Origin: Lwoffella lincolnii
GTDB lineage: Bacteria > Pseudomonadota > Gammaproteobacteria > Pseudomonadales > Moraxellaceae
Direction: 5' to 3'
Assembly (NCBI RefSeq): GCF_002014765.1
Contig: NZ_MUYT01000004.1
Span: 186,001-250,000 of the forward strand
DNA: 64,000 bases
The position numbers and the translations under genes are program-made. This document shows, in pieces, positions 52,934 to 62,092 of this stretch. The notes beneath the pieces are model-generated. The model worked only from the letters and a program-made list of their open reading frames with translations, made no database searches and was not told the DNA's origin. The first letter of the stretch is position 1. Every line of letters begins with the position of its first letter.

Positions 52934-52945
52934 TAAGACGTGCCA
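52721..52945. repeat. Three direct repeats of ~96-97 bp at the 5' end of the ORF
   Basis: The 20-mer TTTATCAGATGCTCCCACAT is exact at 52721, 52817 and 52914. Copies 1 and 2 continue with GTAGGCTT and TGTGCGTAGG at matching positions; copy 3 diverges after ~30 bp. Confidence 0.85.
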
Positions 52946-53180
52946 GTGATTGGTATGGGCGTTATGTTTTAGACTGGTCGCTGTCTACCACGCTTGAGGT
53001 GGATTTCTGCGTTGATACAGTGGGTAATTTACCACATTTTAAGGTTTCATCTTACTGTTTATCTCACCTAAATTATCTTACTAAAGTTACGTAAGTCATC
53101 TATAATGTCTTCATGATATGTGTCTTAATTTTATGATACTCTAATCTATCACCAACAATAACACATAAGCAGGCTTTATC

Positions 53181-53888
53181 ATGATGTCTGATGACCTTAC
53201 AGACAGCGTTAACATTAAAAACAACGTTATCTACAACCCCATCTTCGCCACTGTGCCATATCGTATGGGGTTATACCCTGTGGTTGATGGTATCATATGG
53301 ATTAAAAGACTGCTTGATTTGGGTGTTAAGACCATTCAATTACGGCTAAAAGCAGGCGATTGGGACACACTGTCTGCCACTCAAAAAGCACAAGTAACGA
53401 CAACGGTCAAGCAAGCCATTGCCCTTGGCAGACAATATCAAGCTCGCCTGTTTATTAATGATTACTGGCAATTGGCCATTCATCATGGGGCGTATGGCGT
53501 GCATTTGGGGCAAGAGGACATTCAAAGTGCCAATCTTGATGCCATTGCCGAGGCAGGTCTTAGACTTGGCATCTCAACACATCATATGGCAGAGGTGAAT
53601 GTCGCTCTTGGAATTTCTCCATCTTATATTGCACTGGGGCATATATTTGCCACCCAAACCAAAGACATGCCATCATCACCACAAGGTTTGGTTGCGTTAG
53701 AACAGCAAGTCAAACAGTTGGGCGATTATCCAACAGTCGCCATTGGAGGCATTGACATCAATAAAGTGCCACAGGTGCTGATGACAGGCGTGCCAAGCAT
53801 TGCGGTAGTCAGTGCCATCACCCAAGCCGATGATTGGCAAAAGGCAACTTGTCAGCTATTAAAGATGGTAGGAGCAGGAGATGATTGA
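53181..53888 (+). CDS. thiE: Thiamine phosphate synthase
   Basis: 235 residues, TIM barrel: LYPVVDGIIWIKRLLDLGVK, IQLRLKAGDWD, FINDYWQLAIHHGAYGVHLG and the C-terminal VAIGGIDINKVPQVL. It joins HMP-PP and thiazole phosphate. It is first in thiESGH, overlapping thiS at TGATG. No TPP riboswitch was found in the 247 bp upstream. Confidence 0.93.
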   Translation: MMSDDLTDSVNIKNNVIYNPIFATVPYRMGLYPVVDGIIWIKRLLDLGVKTIQLRLKAGDWDTLSATQKAQVTTTVKQAIALGRQYQARLFINDYWQLAIHHGAYGVHLGQEDIQSANLDAIAEAGLRLGISTHHMAEVNVALGISPSYIALGHIFATQTKDMPSSPQGLVALEQQVKQLGDYPTVAIGGIDINKVPQVLMTGVPSIAVVSAITQADDWQKATCQLLKMVGAGDD

Positions 53889-54100
53889 TGATTGACAAAA
53901 AAACGATACAGTTCACCCTTAATGATAAGCCCTTTGATTGTCAAATGGGAACAAGTGTGGCGGAAATTGTTACTAAAATAACAGACAGCCAAAATGTCGC
54001 CGTGGCACTCAATGAACATATTTTATCACAAGACGATTGGTCAAAAATCATAAAGCCCAATGACACCATGCTCATATTTGGTGCGATAGCAGGAGGTTGA
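53888..54100 (+). CDS. thiS: Sulphur carrier protein ThiS
   Basis: 70 residues from the ATG at 53888; the open frame adds a TTG codon. A ubiquitin-like small protein ending in GAIAGG, the C-terminal Gly-Gly that becomes the thiocarboxylate. It overlaps thiE and lies 1 bp from thiG. Confidence 0.93.
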   Translation: MIDKKTIQFTLNDKPFDCQMGTSVAEIVTKITDSQNVAVALNEHILSQDDWSKIIKPNDTMLIFGAIAGG

Positions 54101-54101
54101 A

Positions 54102-54902
54102 ATGCAAAAGATTGAGATGCAAAATCAACAAGATGATGGTCTGGTCATTGCCAACAAACAATTTGCAACAAGATTGCTGATGGGTACAGGCAAATTTGCC
54201 ACCCCAGAACAGATGACATCAGCAATCACAGCAGCAAACAGTGAGCTGGTTACGCTGTCCATGCGTCGCATAGATTTGATAAACAAACATGATGATATCC
54301 TAGCCCCTTTATTAGAATTGGGGGTGTCTTTACTGCCCAATACGTCTGGGGCAAAAAATGCCAAAGAAGCCATCTTTGCATCACACATTGCTCGTGAAGC
54401 TCTTGGCACAAATTGGGTAAAGTTAGAAATTCACCCCGACCCCAAATGGCTGATGCCAGACCCAATAGAGACCGTTAAAGCGGCACAGACATTGGTTCAA
54501 GAGGGTTTTGTTGTGTTGCCCTATTGTGGGGCTGACCCTGTTCTGTGCAAGCGATTAGAAGATGTGGGCTGTCATGCGGTGATGCCACTTGCAGCACCCA
54601 TTGGCTCAAATGCAGGACTACAAACCAAAGCCATGTTAGAGATTATCATAGAACAGGCCAACGTTCCCATCATCATTGATGCAGGCATTGGCTCACCCAG
54701 TCAGGCAACCCAAGCAATGGAGATGGGGGCAGATGCGGTATTGATTAACACCGCCATCGCAACAGCAGGCAACCCTGTGCTGATGGCAAAGGCGTTTGCT
54801 TGGGCGGTTCAAGTGGGCATGATGACACGCCTTGCTAAGCGTGGCACTGTGAGCAAAACTGCCATGCCAACCAGCCCTTTGACTGGATTTTTGGAGGCGT
54901 GA
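54102..54902 (+). CDS. thiG: Thiazole synthase ThiG
   Basis: 266 residues. MGTGKF, SGAKNAKEA, WVKLEIHPDP and PIIIDAGIGSPSQATQAMEM are family motifs. It builds the thiazole ring with ThiS thiocarboxylate and the ThiH product. It is preceded by AGGAGG and overlaps thiH at TGATG. Confidence 0.95.
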   Translation: MQKIEMQNQQDDGLVIANKQFATRLLMGTGKFATPEQMTSAITAANSELVTLSMRRIDLINKHDDILAPLLELGVSLLPNTSGAKNAKEAIFASHIAREALGTNWVKLEIHPDPKWLMPDPIETVKAAQTLVQEGFVVLPYCGADPVLCKRLEDVGCHAVMPLAAPIGSNAGLQTKAMLEIIIEQANVPIIIDAGIGSPSQATQAMEMGADAVLINTAIATAGNPVLMAKAFAWAVQVGMMTRLAKRGTVSKTAMPTSPLTGFLEA

Positions 54903-56035
54903 TGACGTTTAGCACCCATTTAGACACGCTTAATTGGGACGAGATTTGCCTGTCCATCTATGGTAAAACTGACCATGATGTCAAAATTGCCTTGACCAAA
55001 GATAAGCCAGACATGAATGATTTGATGGCGTTATTATCACCTGCGGCGAGTCAATATCTAGAAGCAATGGCAGTTAAGGCACAAAGAATCACCCGTCAAC
55101 GCTTTGGTAATACCGTGGGGCTATTTATCCCCATGTATCTGTCTAACTTATGTGCCAATGAGTGTACCTATTGTGGGTTTTCGTTGTCCAATCCGATGAC
55201 CAGAAAAACGCTCACGCATAATGAAATTGTGGCAGAATGTCAAACCATTAACCGCTTAGGGTTTAGTCAAGTGTTGTTAGTAACAGGTGAATACCCCAGT
55301 CAAGTGGGCATGCCATATTTTAAAACACACATCAAAACAGTGCGAGAGCATGTGTCATCTTTGTTGATGGAGGTGCAACCGTTATCAACCGATGATTACG
55401 CTCAGCTAAAATCATGGGGGCTAGATGGTGTCATGCTCTATCAAGAGACCTATCATAAGCCCAGCTATGCTTATCATCATTTAAAGGGAAAAAAAAGAAA
55501 TTTCAACTGGCGATTAGATGCACCTGACAGAATCGGACAAGCCAAGATTGATAAAATTGGACTTGGGGTGTTGGTGGGGTTGTCTGACAATTTTCGCACA
55601 GACTGCTATATGATGGCAGAACATCTACGCTACCTACAAAAAACCCATTGGCAAAGTCGGTTTAGTGTTGCTGTGCCACGCCTGCGACCATGTGCAGGAG
55701 GAATATCGCCACATTGTACCATGAGCGATAAAGAGCTTGTTCAAGTGTTATGTGCATTGCGTCTGTTCGCCCCTGAGGTGGACATTGTGCTGTCTACCAG
55801 AGAGTCGCCAACATTTAGAGACCATGTGATACCCTTGATGGTAACACAAATGAGTGCCTATTCACAGACCAAACCGGGCGGATATTCAGCAGCAGATAAC
55901 CAAACAGCAGATGACACATTGGAGCAATTTAGCATTGATGATGACCGCCACCCTAAGGCAGTTGTACGCAAACTCACAGAGCAAGGATTGCAACCCATAT
56001 GGAAAGATTGGGACAGCTATTTGGGCAGAGAATGA
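54902..56035 (+). CDS. thiH: 2-iminoacetate synthase ThiH (radical SAM tyrosine lyase)
   Basis: 377 residues from the ATG at 54902. The iron-sulphur motif CANECTYCGFS (CxxxCxxC) lies near residue 83, followed by EVQPLSTDDYAQLK and VAVPRLRPCAGG. It cleaves tyrosine to give dehydroglycine for ThiG, an alternative to the oxidase ThiO. thiC, thiD and thiF are not in the window. Confidence 0.95.
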   Translation: MTFSTHLDTLNWDEICLSIYGKTDHDVKIALTKDKPDMNDLMALLSPAASQYLEAMAVKAQRITRQRFGNTVGLFIPMYLSNLCANECTYCGFSLSNPMTRKTLTHNEIVAECQTINRLGFSQVLLVTGEYPSQVGMPYFKTHIKTVREHVSSLLMEVQPLSTDDYAQLKSWGLDGVMLYQETYHKPSYAYHHLKGKKRNFNWRLDAPDRIGQAKIDKIGLGVLVGLSDNFRTDCYMMAEHLRYLQKTHWQSRFSVAVPRLRPCAGGISPHCTMSDKELVQVLCALRLFAPEVDIVLSTRESPTFRDHVIPLMVTQMSAYSQTKPGGYSAADNQTADDTLEQFSIDDDRHPKAVVRKLTEQGLQPIWKDWDSYLGRE

Positions 56036-56058
56036 ATCTTAAAAATCAAAACCAACGT

Positions 56059-57435
56059 TTAAGCCTGTTTTTGATAAAATAACACATTCAATAAAATCGC
56101 CACCAATGTTGCTGTGCCAATACCCCCTAAGTCAAAGCCACCTAAGGTTAAACTAAAATTCCCTGTTCCCATGATGACGGTGATGGCTGCTATCAATAAG
56201 TTACGATTATCAGAAAAATCCACTTGATTATCTTGCCAAATCCGTACCCCTGCCACACTAATAAGACCAAACACCACCATCGACGCACCACCAAGCAAAG
56301 CGGTTGGAATGGTATGAATCACTGCCCCAAACTTTGGCGACAGTCCAAGCAATATCGCAACCACACCTGCCAGCACAAACACGATGGTGCTATATACTTT
56401 GGTAACTGCCATCACGCCAATATTCTCAGCATAGGTGGTTACACCCGTACCGCCCAGCCCTGCCGATAATGTCGTCGCCAAACCATCTGCCACAACCCCC
56501 CGACCAATAAACGGCGTTACTTTAAGCTGAGTCATGGCTTCCACGGCTTTAAAATGCCCTAAATTTTCAGCAATCAAAATAAACGCCACAGGGGCAAGCA
56601 TGATGATGGCATTGGCATCAAAACTTGGGGCATAAAAAGTTGGCAACCCTACCCAATCAGCCGCTGCCACTTCTGTAAAATTCATCGGCGTACCCAGACC
56701 CATGACCGCTGTTACCACCCAATACAAAACATACGCCAATAACAACCCAAGCAACAATAGCAATCGCTTAAACATGCCTTTGGCAAATACCGCCACCAAC
56801 GCAATCACCAATACGGTCATAACCGCCATCCATTTATCAAACTCATTGCCTGATACGCCAGAGACCGTTACCCCTGCCAAATTTAAACCAATAATCATCA
56901 CAATCGCTCCTGTTACCACAGGAGGCATCAACCGCTCAATCCAACTTGTCCCTATTTTCATCACCACCAAGCCAATAAGAGCATACAAAATGCCACACGC
57001 CATGATGCCACCCAATGCCACTGACAAATTGGGGTTTAACCCACTGCCAGCATAAGCGGTTACTGCCAACACAGGCCCAATAAAAGCAAAACTTGAGCCA
57101 AGATAGCTTGGCATACGCCCACCTGTGATGACAAAAAATAAAATGGTACTCACCCCAGAAAGTAAAATTGCCAAATTGGCATCAAACCCCATGAGTAACG
57201 GTGCCAATACCGTTGCCCCAAACATGGCAAACGCATGTTGCACTGCCATCAACACACTTTGACTGATTGGCAAATATTCATTGATACCAACGTTGTCTTG
57301 CTCTAGGCGACCAGAAAAGGGCAAAAAGTCAGTGAACCAACGACCGTTATTAAATGCCATCGCACTGGCTGACTGTTGGGCATCTTGATTGGTATCTTGA
57401 TTGGATAAAGTGGGCTTTGGCATTGACTTTGGCAT
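56059..57435 (-). CDS. NCS2-family nucleobase permease (uracil/xanthine type)
   Basis: 458 residues, ~14 membrane segments. Motifs include MFGATVLAPLLMGFD, GRMPSYLGSSFAFIGPVLAV and NLGHFKAVEAMT (Glu-rich NCS2 motif). The GRMPSYLGSSFAF motif favours uracil-type (UraA) over xanthine carriers. The start at 57435 has AAGGAT upstream. It is convergent with thiH. Confidence 0.88.
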   Translation of the reverse strand: MPKSMPKPTLSNQDTNQDAQQSASAMAFNNGRWFTDFLPFSGRLEQDNVGINEYLPISQSVLMAVQHAFAMFGATVLAPLLMGFDANLAILLSGVSTILFFVITGGRMPSYLGSSFAFIGPVLAVTAYAGSGLNPNLSVALGGIMACGILYALIGLVVMKIGTSWIERLMPPVVTGAIVMIIGLNLAGVTVSGVSGNEFDKWMAVMTVLVIALVAVFAKGMFKRLLLLLGLLLAYVLYWVVTAVMGLGTPMNFTEVAAADWVGLPTFYAPSFDANAIIMLAPVAFILIAENLGHFKAVEAMTQLKVTPFIGRGVVADGLATTLSAGLGGTGVTTYAENIGVMAVTKVYSTIVFVLAGVVAILLGLSPKFGAVIHTIPTALLGGASMVVFGLISVAGVRIWQDNQVDFSDNRNLLIAAITVIMGTGNFSLTLGGFDLGGIGTATLVAILLNVLFYQKQA

Positions 57436-57633
57436 GTGGGATTATCCTTAAAAACTGACGATAAAACATATAAAACCTAAAGTTACGGTATTGTTGCGGT
57501 ATTATAGTCGCTCTACCCACAGATGAAAATATTCTCAATAATCATTTGCTCACAGTCCGTCTGTGTTATCATGGCTATCATTATCATGGTTCTAATTGTT
57601 ATTTTTTGTTATTTATAACTTATCCATAATTCG

Positions 57634-58383
57634 ATGAGAATGTCAATGATGCGTCAACCCAATTTAAATGTCTTTAGTAAATCCTTACAAAATGACGACC
57701 CAAAGGGTCATGTTTTAAAAGACGATATTTGCTTAAGCAATGCACAATATGCTTTGCCGATTTATTTTACTTTAGATTATCAACGCACCTTTGTTAACAA
57801 ATCTGGACTGATTCATCAAATAAAAAAAACCAGCGTGCCGTTAGACATCGACTTGCATGCGTTTTTGTATGATGATGCAGGCCAACTGGTCGAGATGGTG
57901 TGGTATAAAAACTTACGTGACATCTCACAGAATATTCGCCATCACGGTGATGAACGACTGGGTAAAAAAAAGCCCATCAGCACCGATTCTACGTTACAAA
58001 CAGACGCTACTCAGCAAACAGATGAGCTGGAATCGATTGAGATGCGATTACAACACTTACCAACCCATATTCGCCACATCACTTTGACCGCCAGCACCTT
58101 CAACCATGCCCCCCTAAATGCCGTCAGTGAAGGCAGTATTCATTTACAAGACAGCATGGGGAGTACCCTGCAGCACATTGACCTAACTGCCCTACCCCAT
58201 GATTCCCACACCTTATGGGTAGCGACTTTGTCTCGTCATGGTTTTGACTGGCGGTTAAAATTACACCATACTCATATCAACAATGGCGACAACCCACTGT
58301 CTGAGATGATGGCGAAGCTGCCAAAAAATCACGATGCAAAAAATTTGGCGACATTACTCGGACAATGGTTGTTTAAAACATGA
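57634..58383 (+). CDS. Stand-alone TerD-domain protein
   Basis: 249 residues. The TerD-like calcium-site pattern appears as DIDLHAFLYDDAGQLVEMVW and HHGDERLG. Beta strands ITLTASTF and TLWVATLSRHGFDWRL match the second half. TerD proteins bind Ca2+ and belong to stress and phage-response ter clusters, but no terZABCE partner is near, and the start is uncertain (three close ATG codons, 57634-57651). The last codons and stop are part of an 18-bp direct repeat. Confidence 0.72.
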   Translation: MRMSMMRQPNLNVFSKSLQNDDPKGHVLKDDICLSNAQYALPIYFTLDYQRTFVNKSGLIHQIKKTSVPLDIDLHAFLYDDAGQLVEMVWYKNLRDISQNIRHHGDERLGKKKPISTDSTLQTDATQQTDELESIEMRLQHLPTHIRHITLTASTFNHAPLNAVSEGSIHLQDSMGSTLQHIDLTALPHDSHTLWVATLSRHGFDWRLKLHHTHINNGDNPLSEMMAKLPKNHDAKNLATLLGQWLFKT

Positions 58384-58497
58384 TGGCTGTTTAAAACATG
58401 ATGGCTAACATGACGTGGTTAATTAAGGGTTAAATCTGTCCGTTTGTCATGGGGTATTGTCAATAAATACTGATAAAAAATTGAATGGCTTGGCAGT

Positions 58498-59319
58498 TTA
58501 ATGACTTAGAATTTTACCCAAAAACGCTTGGGCTCTTTCTGATTTGGCATTTTGAAAGAATTCGTCTTTACTACAATTTTCCACAATATGCCCTTGGTCC
58601 ATAAAGATGATGCGACTTGCCACTTGACGAGCGAATCCCATTTCGTGCGTTACACACATCATAGTCATGCCTTCGTTGGCCAAATCCACCATCACCTCTA
58701 ACACTTCTTGAATCATTTCAGGGTCAAGTGCGGATGTGGGTTCATCAAACAGCATGGCAATCGGATCCATTGATAAAGCACGAGCGATGGCCACTCGTTG
58801 CTGTTGACCGCCAGAAAGCTCAGAGGGGAACTTTTTGGCGTGTGTTGCCAAACCCACACGGTCCAAATAATTCATGGCTTTTTTGGTGGACTCATCAGCG
58901 TTACGCCCCAGTACTTTTTGTTGAGCAAGGGTTAGGTTATCGATGATGGATAAATGAGGGAACAGCTCAAAATGCTGAAACACCATGCCAACTTGGCTAC
59001 GCAGTTTGGGCAAATTGGTCTGTTTATCGCCGACGCTGATGTCATTGATGGTGATTTTACCTTTTTGAAAAGGCTCAAGTCCGTTCACGGTTTTGATGAG
59101 GGTTGATTTTCCTGAGCCAGAAGGACCACAAACCACGGTAACATCGCCTTTATGCACATGTGCGACACAGTCCGTCAATACCTGAAAATCGCCGTACCAT
59201 TTGCTGACTTCATCAATTTTAATCATGATGTCATCAGATTTATGACCACTGTCAGTGACCAAGCCGCCAAATTCGTTAATATAAGATTTGTCATCAAGTT
59301 GGGTTACGATTGCCATCAT
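58498..59319 (-). CDS. gltL: Glutamate/aspartate-type ABC importer ATPase
   Basis: 273 residues. Walker A is GPSGSGKST, the signature is LSGGQQQR, Walker B is AMLFDEPTSALDPE, and VTHEMGFARQV is the polar-amino-acid switch region. An N-terminal extension of about 30 residues precedes the domain. It is last in gltIJKL. Confidence 0.93.
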   Translation of the reverse strand: MMAIVTQLDDKSYINEFGGLVTDSGHKSDDIMIKIDEVSKWYGDFQVLTDCVAHVHKGDVTVVCGPSGSGKSTLIKTVNGLEPFQKGKITINDISVGDKQTNLPKLRSQVGMVFQHFELFPHLSIIDNLTLAQQKVLGRNADESTKKAMNYLDRVGLATHAKKFPSELSGGQQQRVAIARALSMDPIAMLFDEPTSALDPEMIQEVLEVMVDLANEGMTMMCVTHEMGFARQVASRIIFMDQGHIVENCSKDEFFQNAKSERAQAFLGKILSH

Positions 59320-59358
59320 TTGTCCTTATTGGCTTTATTGCCTTTTGTGTCATACATG

Positions 59359-60024
59359 TCATACACGCAGATTTTTTTGAAGTCTTGCCACGCCCTTAGA
59401 CGCAATCAAACTGATGATAAAATACACCGCCCCTGCACTTAAGATATAAAATTCAAGCAGTCCCATAAGCTCGCCACGCACATAGGCGGCACGAAACAAA
59501 TCCACCAAACCCACCGCAAAAACCAAAGTGGTGTCTTGAAAAAGAATGATGGATTGTTGGAGTACCAGTGGCAACATTTTACGAAACGCTTGTGGCAAAA
59601 TGACCAAACGCATGGTCTGTGAATAAGTCATGCCAAGTGCTTTTGCTGCATTGACTTGCCCTTTGCCAATGGACTGAATCCCAGCACGCACAATCTCAGC
59701 AAAATAAGCCGCCTCGAACATGACAAAAGCGATGACACAGCTCATAAATTTGGCATCAATCGTGAGATATTTGCCAGTTATCATGGTATAAATCATGGGA
59801 ACAGCAAAATAAAACCAAAGCAACACCAACAGTAGCGGTACTGAGCGAAAATAATTGACATAAAGCTTGGCAGGCAATGCCAAAATGATTTTCCCCGACA
59901 GACGCATCAAAGCAAGCAGCGTACCGAGTAATAACCCACCTAAAACAGAAAAAAACAGCACCTTAAAGGTAATTGACAATCCTGATAACAAAATTGGGGC
60001 AGCGGTTTGAATGTCATTAAACAT
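59359..60024 (-). CDS. gltK: Glutamate/aspartate-type ABC importer permease
   Basis: 221 residues from the ATG at 60024 with GGGGAA upstream; the frame reaches further into gltJ but that part is not family-like. The permease EAA region is EIVRAGIQSIGKGQVNAAKA, and VILPQAFRKMLP follows. It overlaps gltJ by 8 bases. Confidence 0.93.
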   Translation of the reverse strand: MFNDIQTAAPILLSGLSITFKVLFFSVLGGLLLGTLLALMRLSGKIILALPAKLYVNYFRSVPLLLVLLWFYFAVPMIYTMITGKYLTIDAKFMSCVIAFVMFEAAYFAEIVRAGIQSIGKGQVNAAKALGMTYSQTMRLVILPQAFRKMLPLVLQQSIILFQDTTLVFAVGLVDLFRAAYVRGELMGLLEFYILSAGAVYFIISLIASKGVARLQKNLRV

Positions 60025-60772
60025 GCTGTTCCCCACTGATTTGACCTTTGATGCGTAACTTATTTTCAAGCAAAGTCATGCCATAAATTAAGGTTAAATT
60101 AAACAACAAATAAATGATTGTGGCATAAGTGTAAATTTCAAAACTGTTTTGTGTGTATTCGCTGATGGTTTTGGTTTGGCTGATAAGCTCGGTAACACCA
60201 ACCAAAGACGCAATGGAGGCGTTTTTAAAACAATTGGTCAGCTCAGAGCTTAGCGGTGGTAAGATGGCACGAAAGGCTTGGGGCAAAATCACATGGCGAT
60301 ACGCTTGTGCTGTGTTAAAACCCAAGGCTGCCGCTGCATTCGCCTGACCTTTTGGCAGTGATTGAATGCCTGTTCGTACCTGCTCAATGATGCGAGCGGC
60401 AGTGAATAGCCCAAGACCGATGGCCGCTGACATGGCTGCCGATGTGTTTGGCTCAAGTGATTGATACCAAAAGGTGCGAAACCCTTCGGTTAGCAGATTT
60501 GGCATCACATAAAACCAAAAGAACAGCTGAACCAATAAAGGAATGTTGCGAAAAAAATCCACATAAATCTTGGCAATGCTCTGTGTCTTGCGATTGGGCA
60601 GGGTACGCATGATTCCAAGTATCGTCCCTATCACCATGGCAATCAGCCAAGCTGTACCACCAATAATGAGCAGCCATTTAAAACCGATGACCAACCAATG
60701 CCAATACAGTTCATTGCCAATGCCTGTGGATTGCCAAAGTACGCCCCAATTCCATTGATAATTCAAAGTCAT
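60017..60772 (-). CDS. gltJ: Glutamate/aspartate-type ABC importer permease
   Basis: 251 residues from the ATG at 60772 with AAAGGG upstream. RTLPNRKTQSIAKIYVDFFR, and EQVRTGIQSLPKGQANAAAA, the EAA loop, are typical. It pairs with GltK in the inner membrane and follows gltI by 82 bp. Confidence 0.93.
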   Translation of the reverse strand: MTLNYQWNWGVLWQSTGIGNELYWHWLVIGFKWLLIIGGTAWLIAMVIGTILGIMRTLPNRKTQSIAKIYVDFFRNIPLLVQLFFWFYVMPNLLTEGFRTFWYQSLEPNTSAAMSAAIGLGLFTAARIIEQVRTGIQSLPKGQANAAAALGFNTAQAYRHVILPQAFRAILPPLSSELTNCFKNASIASLVGVTELISQTKTISEYTQNSFEIYTYATIIYLLFNLTLIYGMTLLENKLRIKGQISGEQHV

Positions 60773-60854
60773 TCCCTTTATCAAATATCACACATAACAA
60801 CACAACAATCGCAACAGCCAACCACCCCCAGCCATCTTTGCTGGGGCATCAATC

Positions 60855-61823
60855 CTATTGAGTTTGTTTTGGTTGGTCGGTTGGATTTGCCAAAAGATTT
60901 TTTAAGCTATCAGACATGGTGAATGCCATGTTGATGTTTTTTGGTGGGATTGGTTGCATGAACCATTTATCATAAATGCTGTTAATCTCACCTGACGCAT
61001 AGACGGCTTTTAGGGTATCATCTACAACCGCTTTAAACTCACCATCGCCCTTACGAACCATACAACCATAAATCTCAAAAGATTGTGGTTCACCGACGAT
61101 ATGCCATTTATCGGGGTTTTTAGATTTGGCTTTTTCGCCTGCCAACAGCACATCGTCCATCATAAAGGCTTGGGCTCGGCCATTTTCAAGCATCAAGAAT
61201 GATTCGCCATGGTCTTTGGCTGAGATGATGTTGATGTTTAATTGTTTGTCATCATTAAATTGGCGGATATAGCGTTCAGAAGTTGTGCCAGCAGTGGTAA
61301 CCAAAGTCTTACCAGCAAGGTCATCAAACCCATTGATGCCCGAATCGGTTGCAGTTAATAGACGGGTGCCAATTTCAAAAAACCCCACTGAAAAATCAAC
61401 TTGCTGGGCACGCTCTTCGTTGTTGGTGGTTGACCCACATTCTAAATCAACCGTGCCATTTTGTACCAAAGGAATGCGTGTTTGAGAAGTGACAAGATTG
61501 TAGCGTACTTTTAAATCAGGCATTTGTAGCTTTTCTTTTAACGCTTCCACAACCTTTAATTGTAGGTCATGAGCATAACCAACAGGCTGATTTGGGTCAT
61601 CTGCAATATAAGAAAACGGAATGGATGAATCTCGGTGTGCAAGAACAATGGTGCCTGATTGTTTGATTTTATCCAAAGTCCCCTGAGACACACCGTCAGC
61701 AGACACATCGGTGGATGCGGCGGCATCGGCTGGGGCGGTTTGATTGGCTGGTTTGTTACATGCACTCAAGCCAATGATGGTGGCAACCGCCAAGCCAAAA
61801 GAGATGGGTTTTAATTGAAGCAT
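60855..61823 (-). CDS. gltI: Glutamate/aspartate-type periplasmic binding lipoprotein
   Basis: 322 residues from the ATG at 61823 behind AAGGAA. The lipobox is IIGLSACNK, so it is lipid-anchored rather than free as in E. coli GltI. The family core has GTIVLAHRDSSIPFSY, NGTVDLECGSTTNNEERAQQ and ALEK-type motifs. First gene of gltIJKL. Confidence 0.9.
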   Translation of the reverse strand: MLQLKPISFGLAVATIIGLSACNKPANQTAPADAAASTDVSADGVSQGTLDKIKQSGTIVLAHRDSSIPFSYIADDPNQPVGYAHDLQLKVVEALKEKLQMPDLKVRYNLVTSQTRIPLVQNGTVDLECGSTTNNEERAQQVDFSVGFFEIGTRLLTATDSGINGFDDLAGKTLVTTAGTTSERYIRQFNDDKQLNINIISAKDHGESFLMLENGRAQAFMMDDVLLAGEKAKSKNPDKWHIVGEPQSFEIYGCMVRKGDGEFKAVVDDTLKAVYASGEINSIYDKWFMQPIPPKNINMAFTMSDSLKNLLANPTDQPKQTQ

Positions 61824-61934
61824 ATAAATTCCTTTTAACAATTTAACAATCCTTTAAATCATTTAATAAATGATATTGTTACAATATTGAAAAAAAGAAT
61901 AAAATGCAAGTGCTTATTTAAATTTTTATCAGAC

Positions 61935-61967
61935 AGATTTTTATAAGATTTTTATAAGATTTTTATA
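61935..61967. repeat. Three 11-bp AGATTTTTATA repeats upstream of gltI
   Basis: Three direct 11-bp units, each with a T5 tract, so the tracts are in phase with the DNA helix. The array ends ~112 bp upstream of the gltI start, where curved DNA could affect the promoter. Confidence 0.8.
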
Positions 61968-62041
61968 AAACCGCTTAGGGAGGTGTATCCCCAAACAAAT
62001 ATTGCCATCAATCATATTACCATTCATTTGTCATCAATGAT

Positions 62042-62069
62042 AAAAAAAGCAGTCCAAAGACTGCTTTTT
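62042..62069 (-). terminator. Terminator of aceF
   Basis: AGCAGTC-TTTG-GACTGCT on the minus strand is followed by seven T residues, 25 bp after the aceF stop; an opposite T run also exists. Confidence 0.9.
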
Positions 62070-62092
62070 GTGTGGATAATGACTTATGTGGA

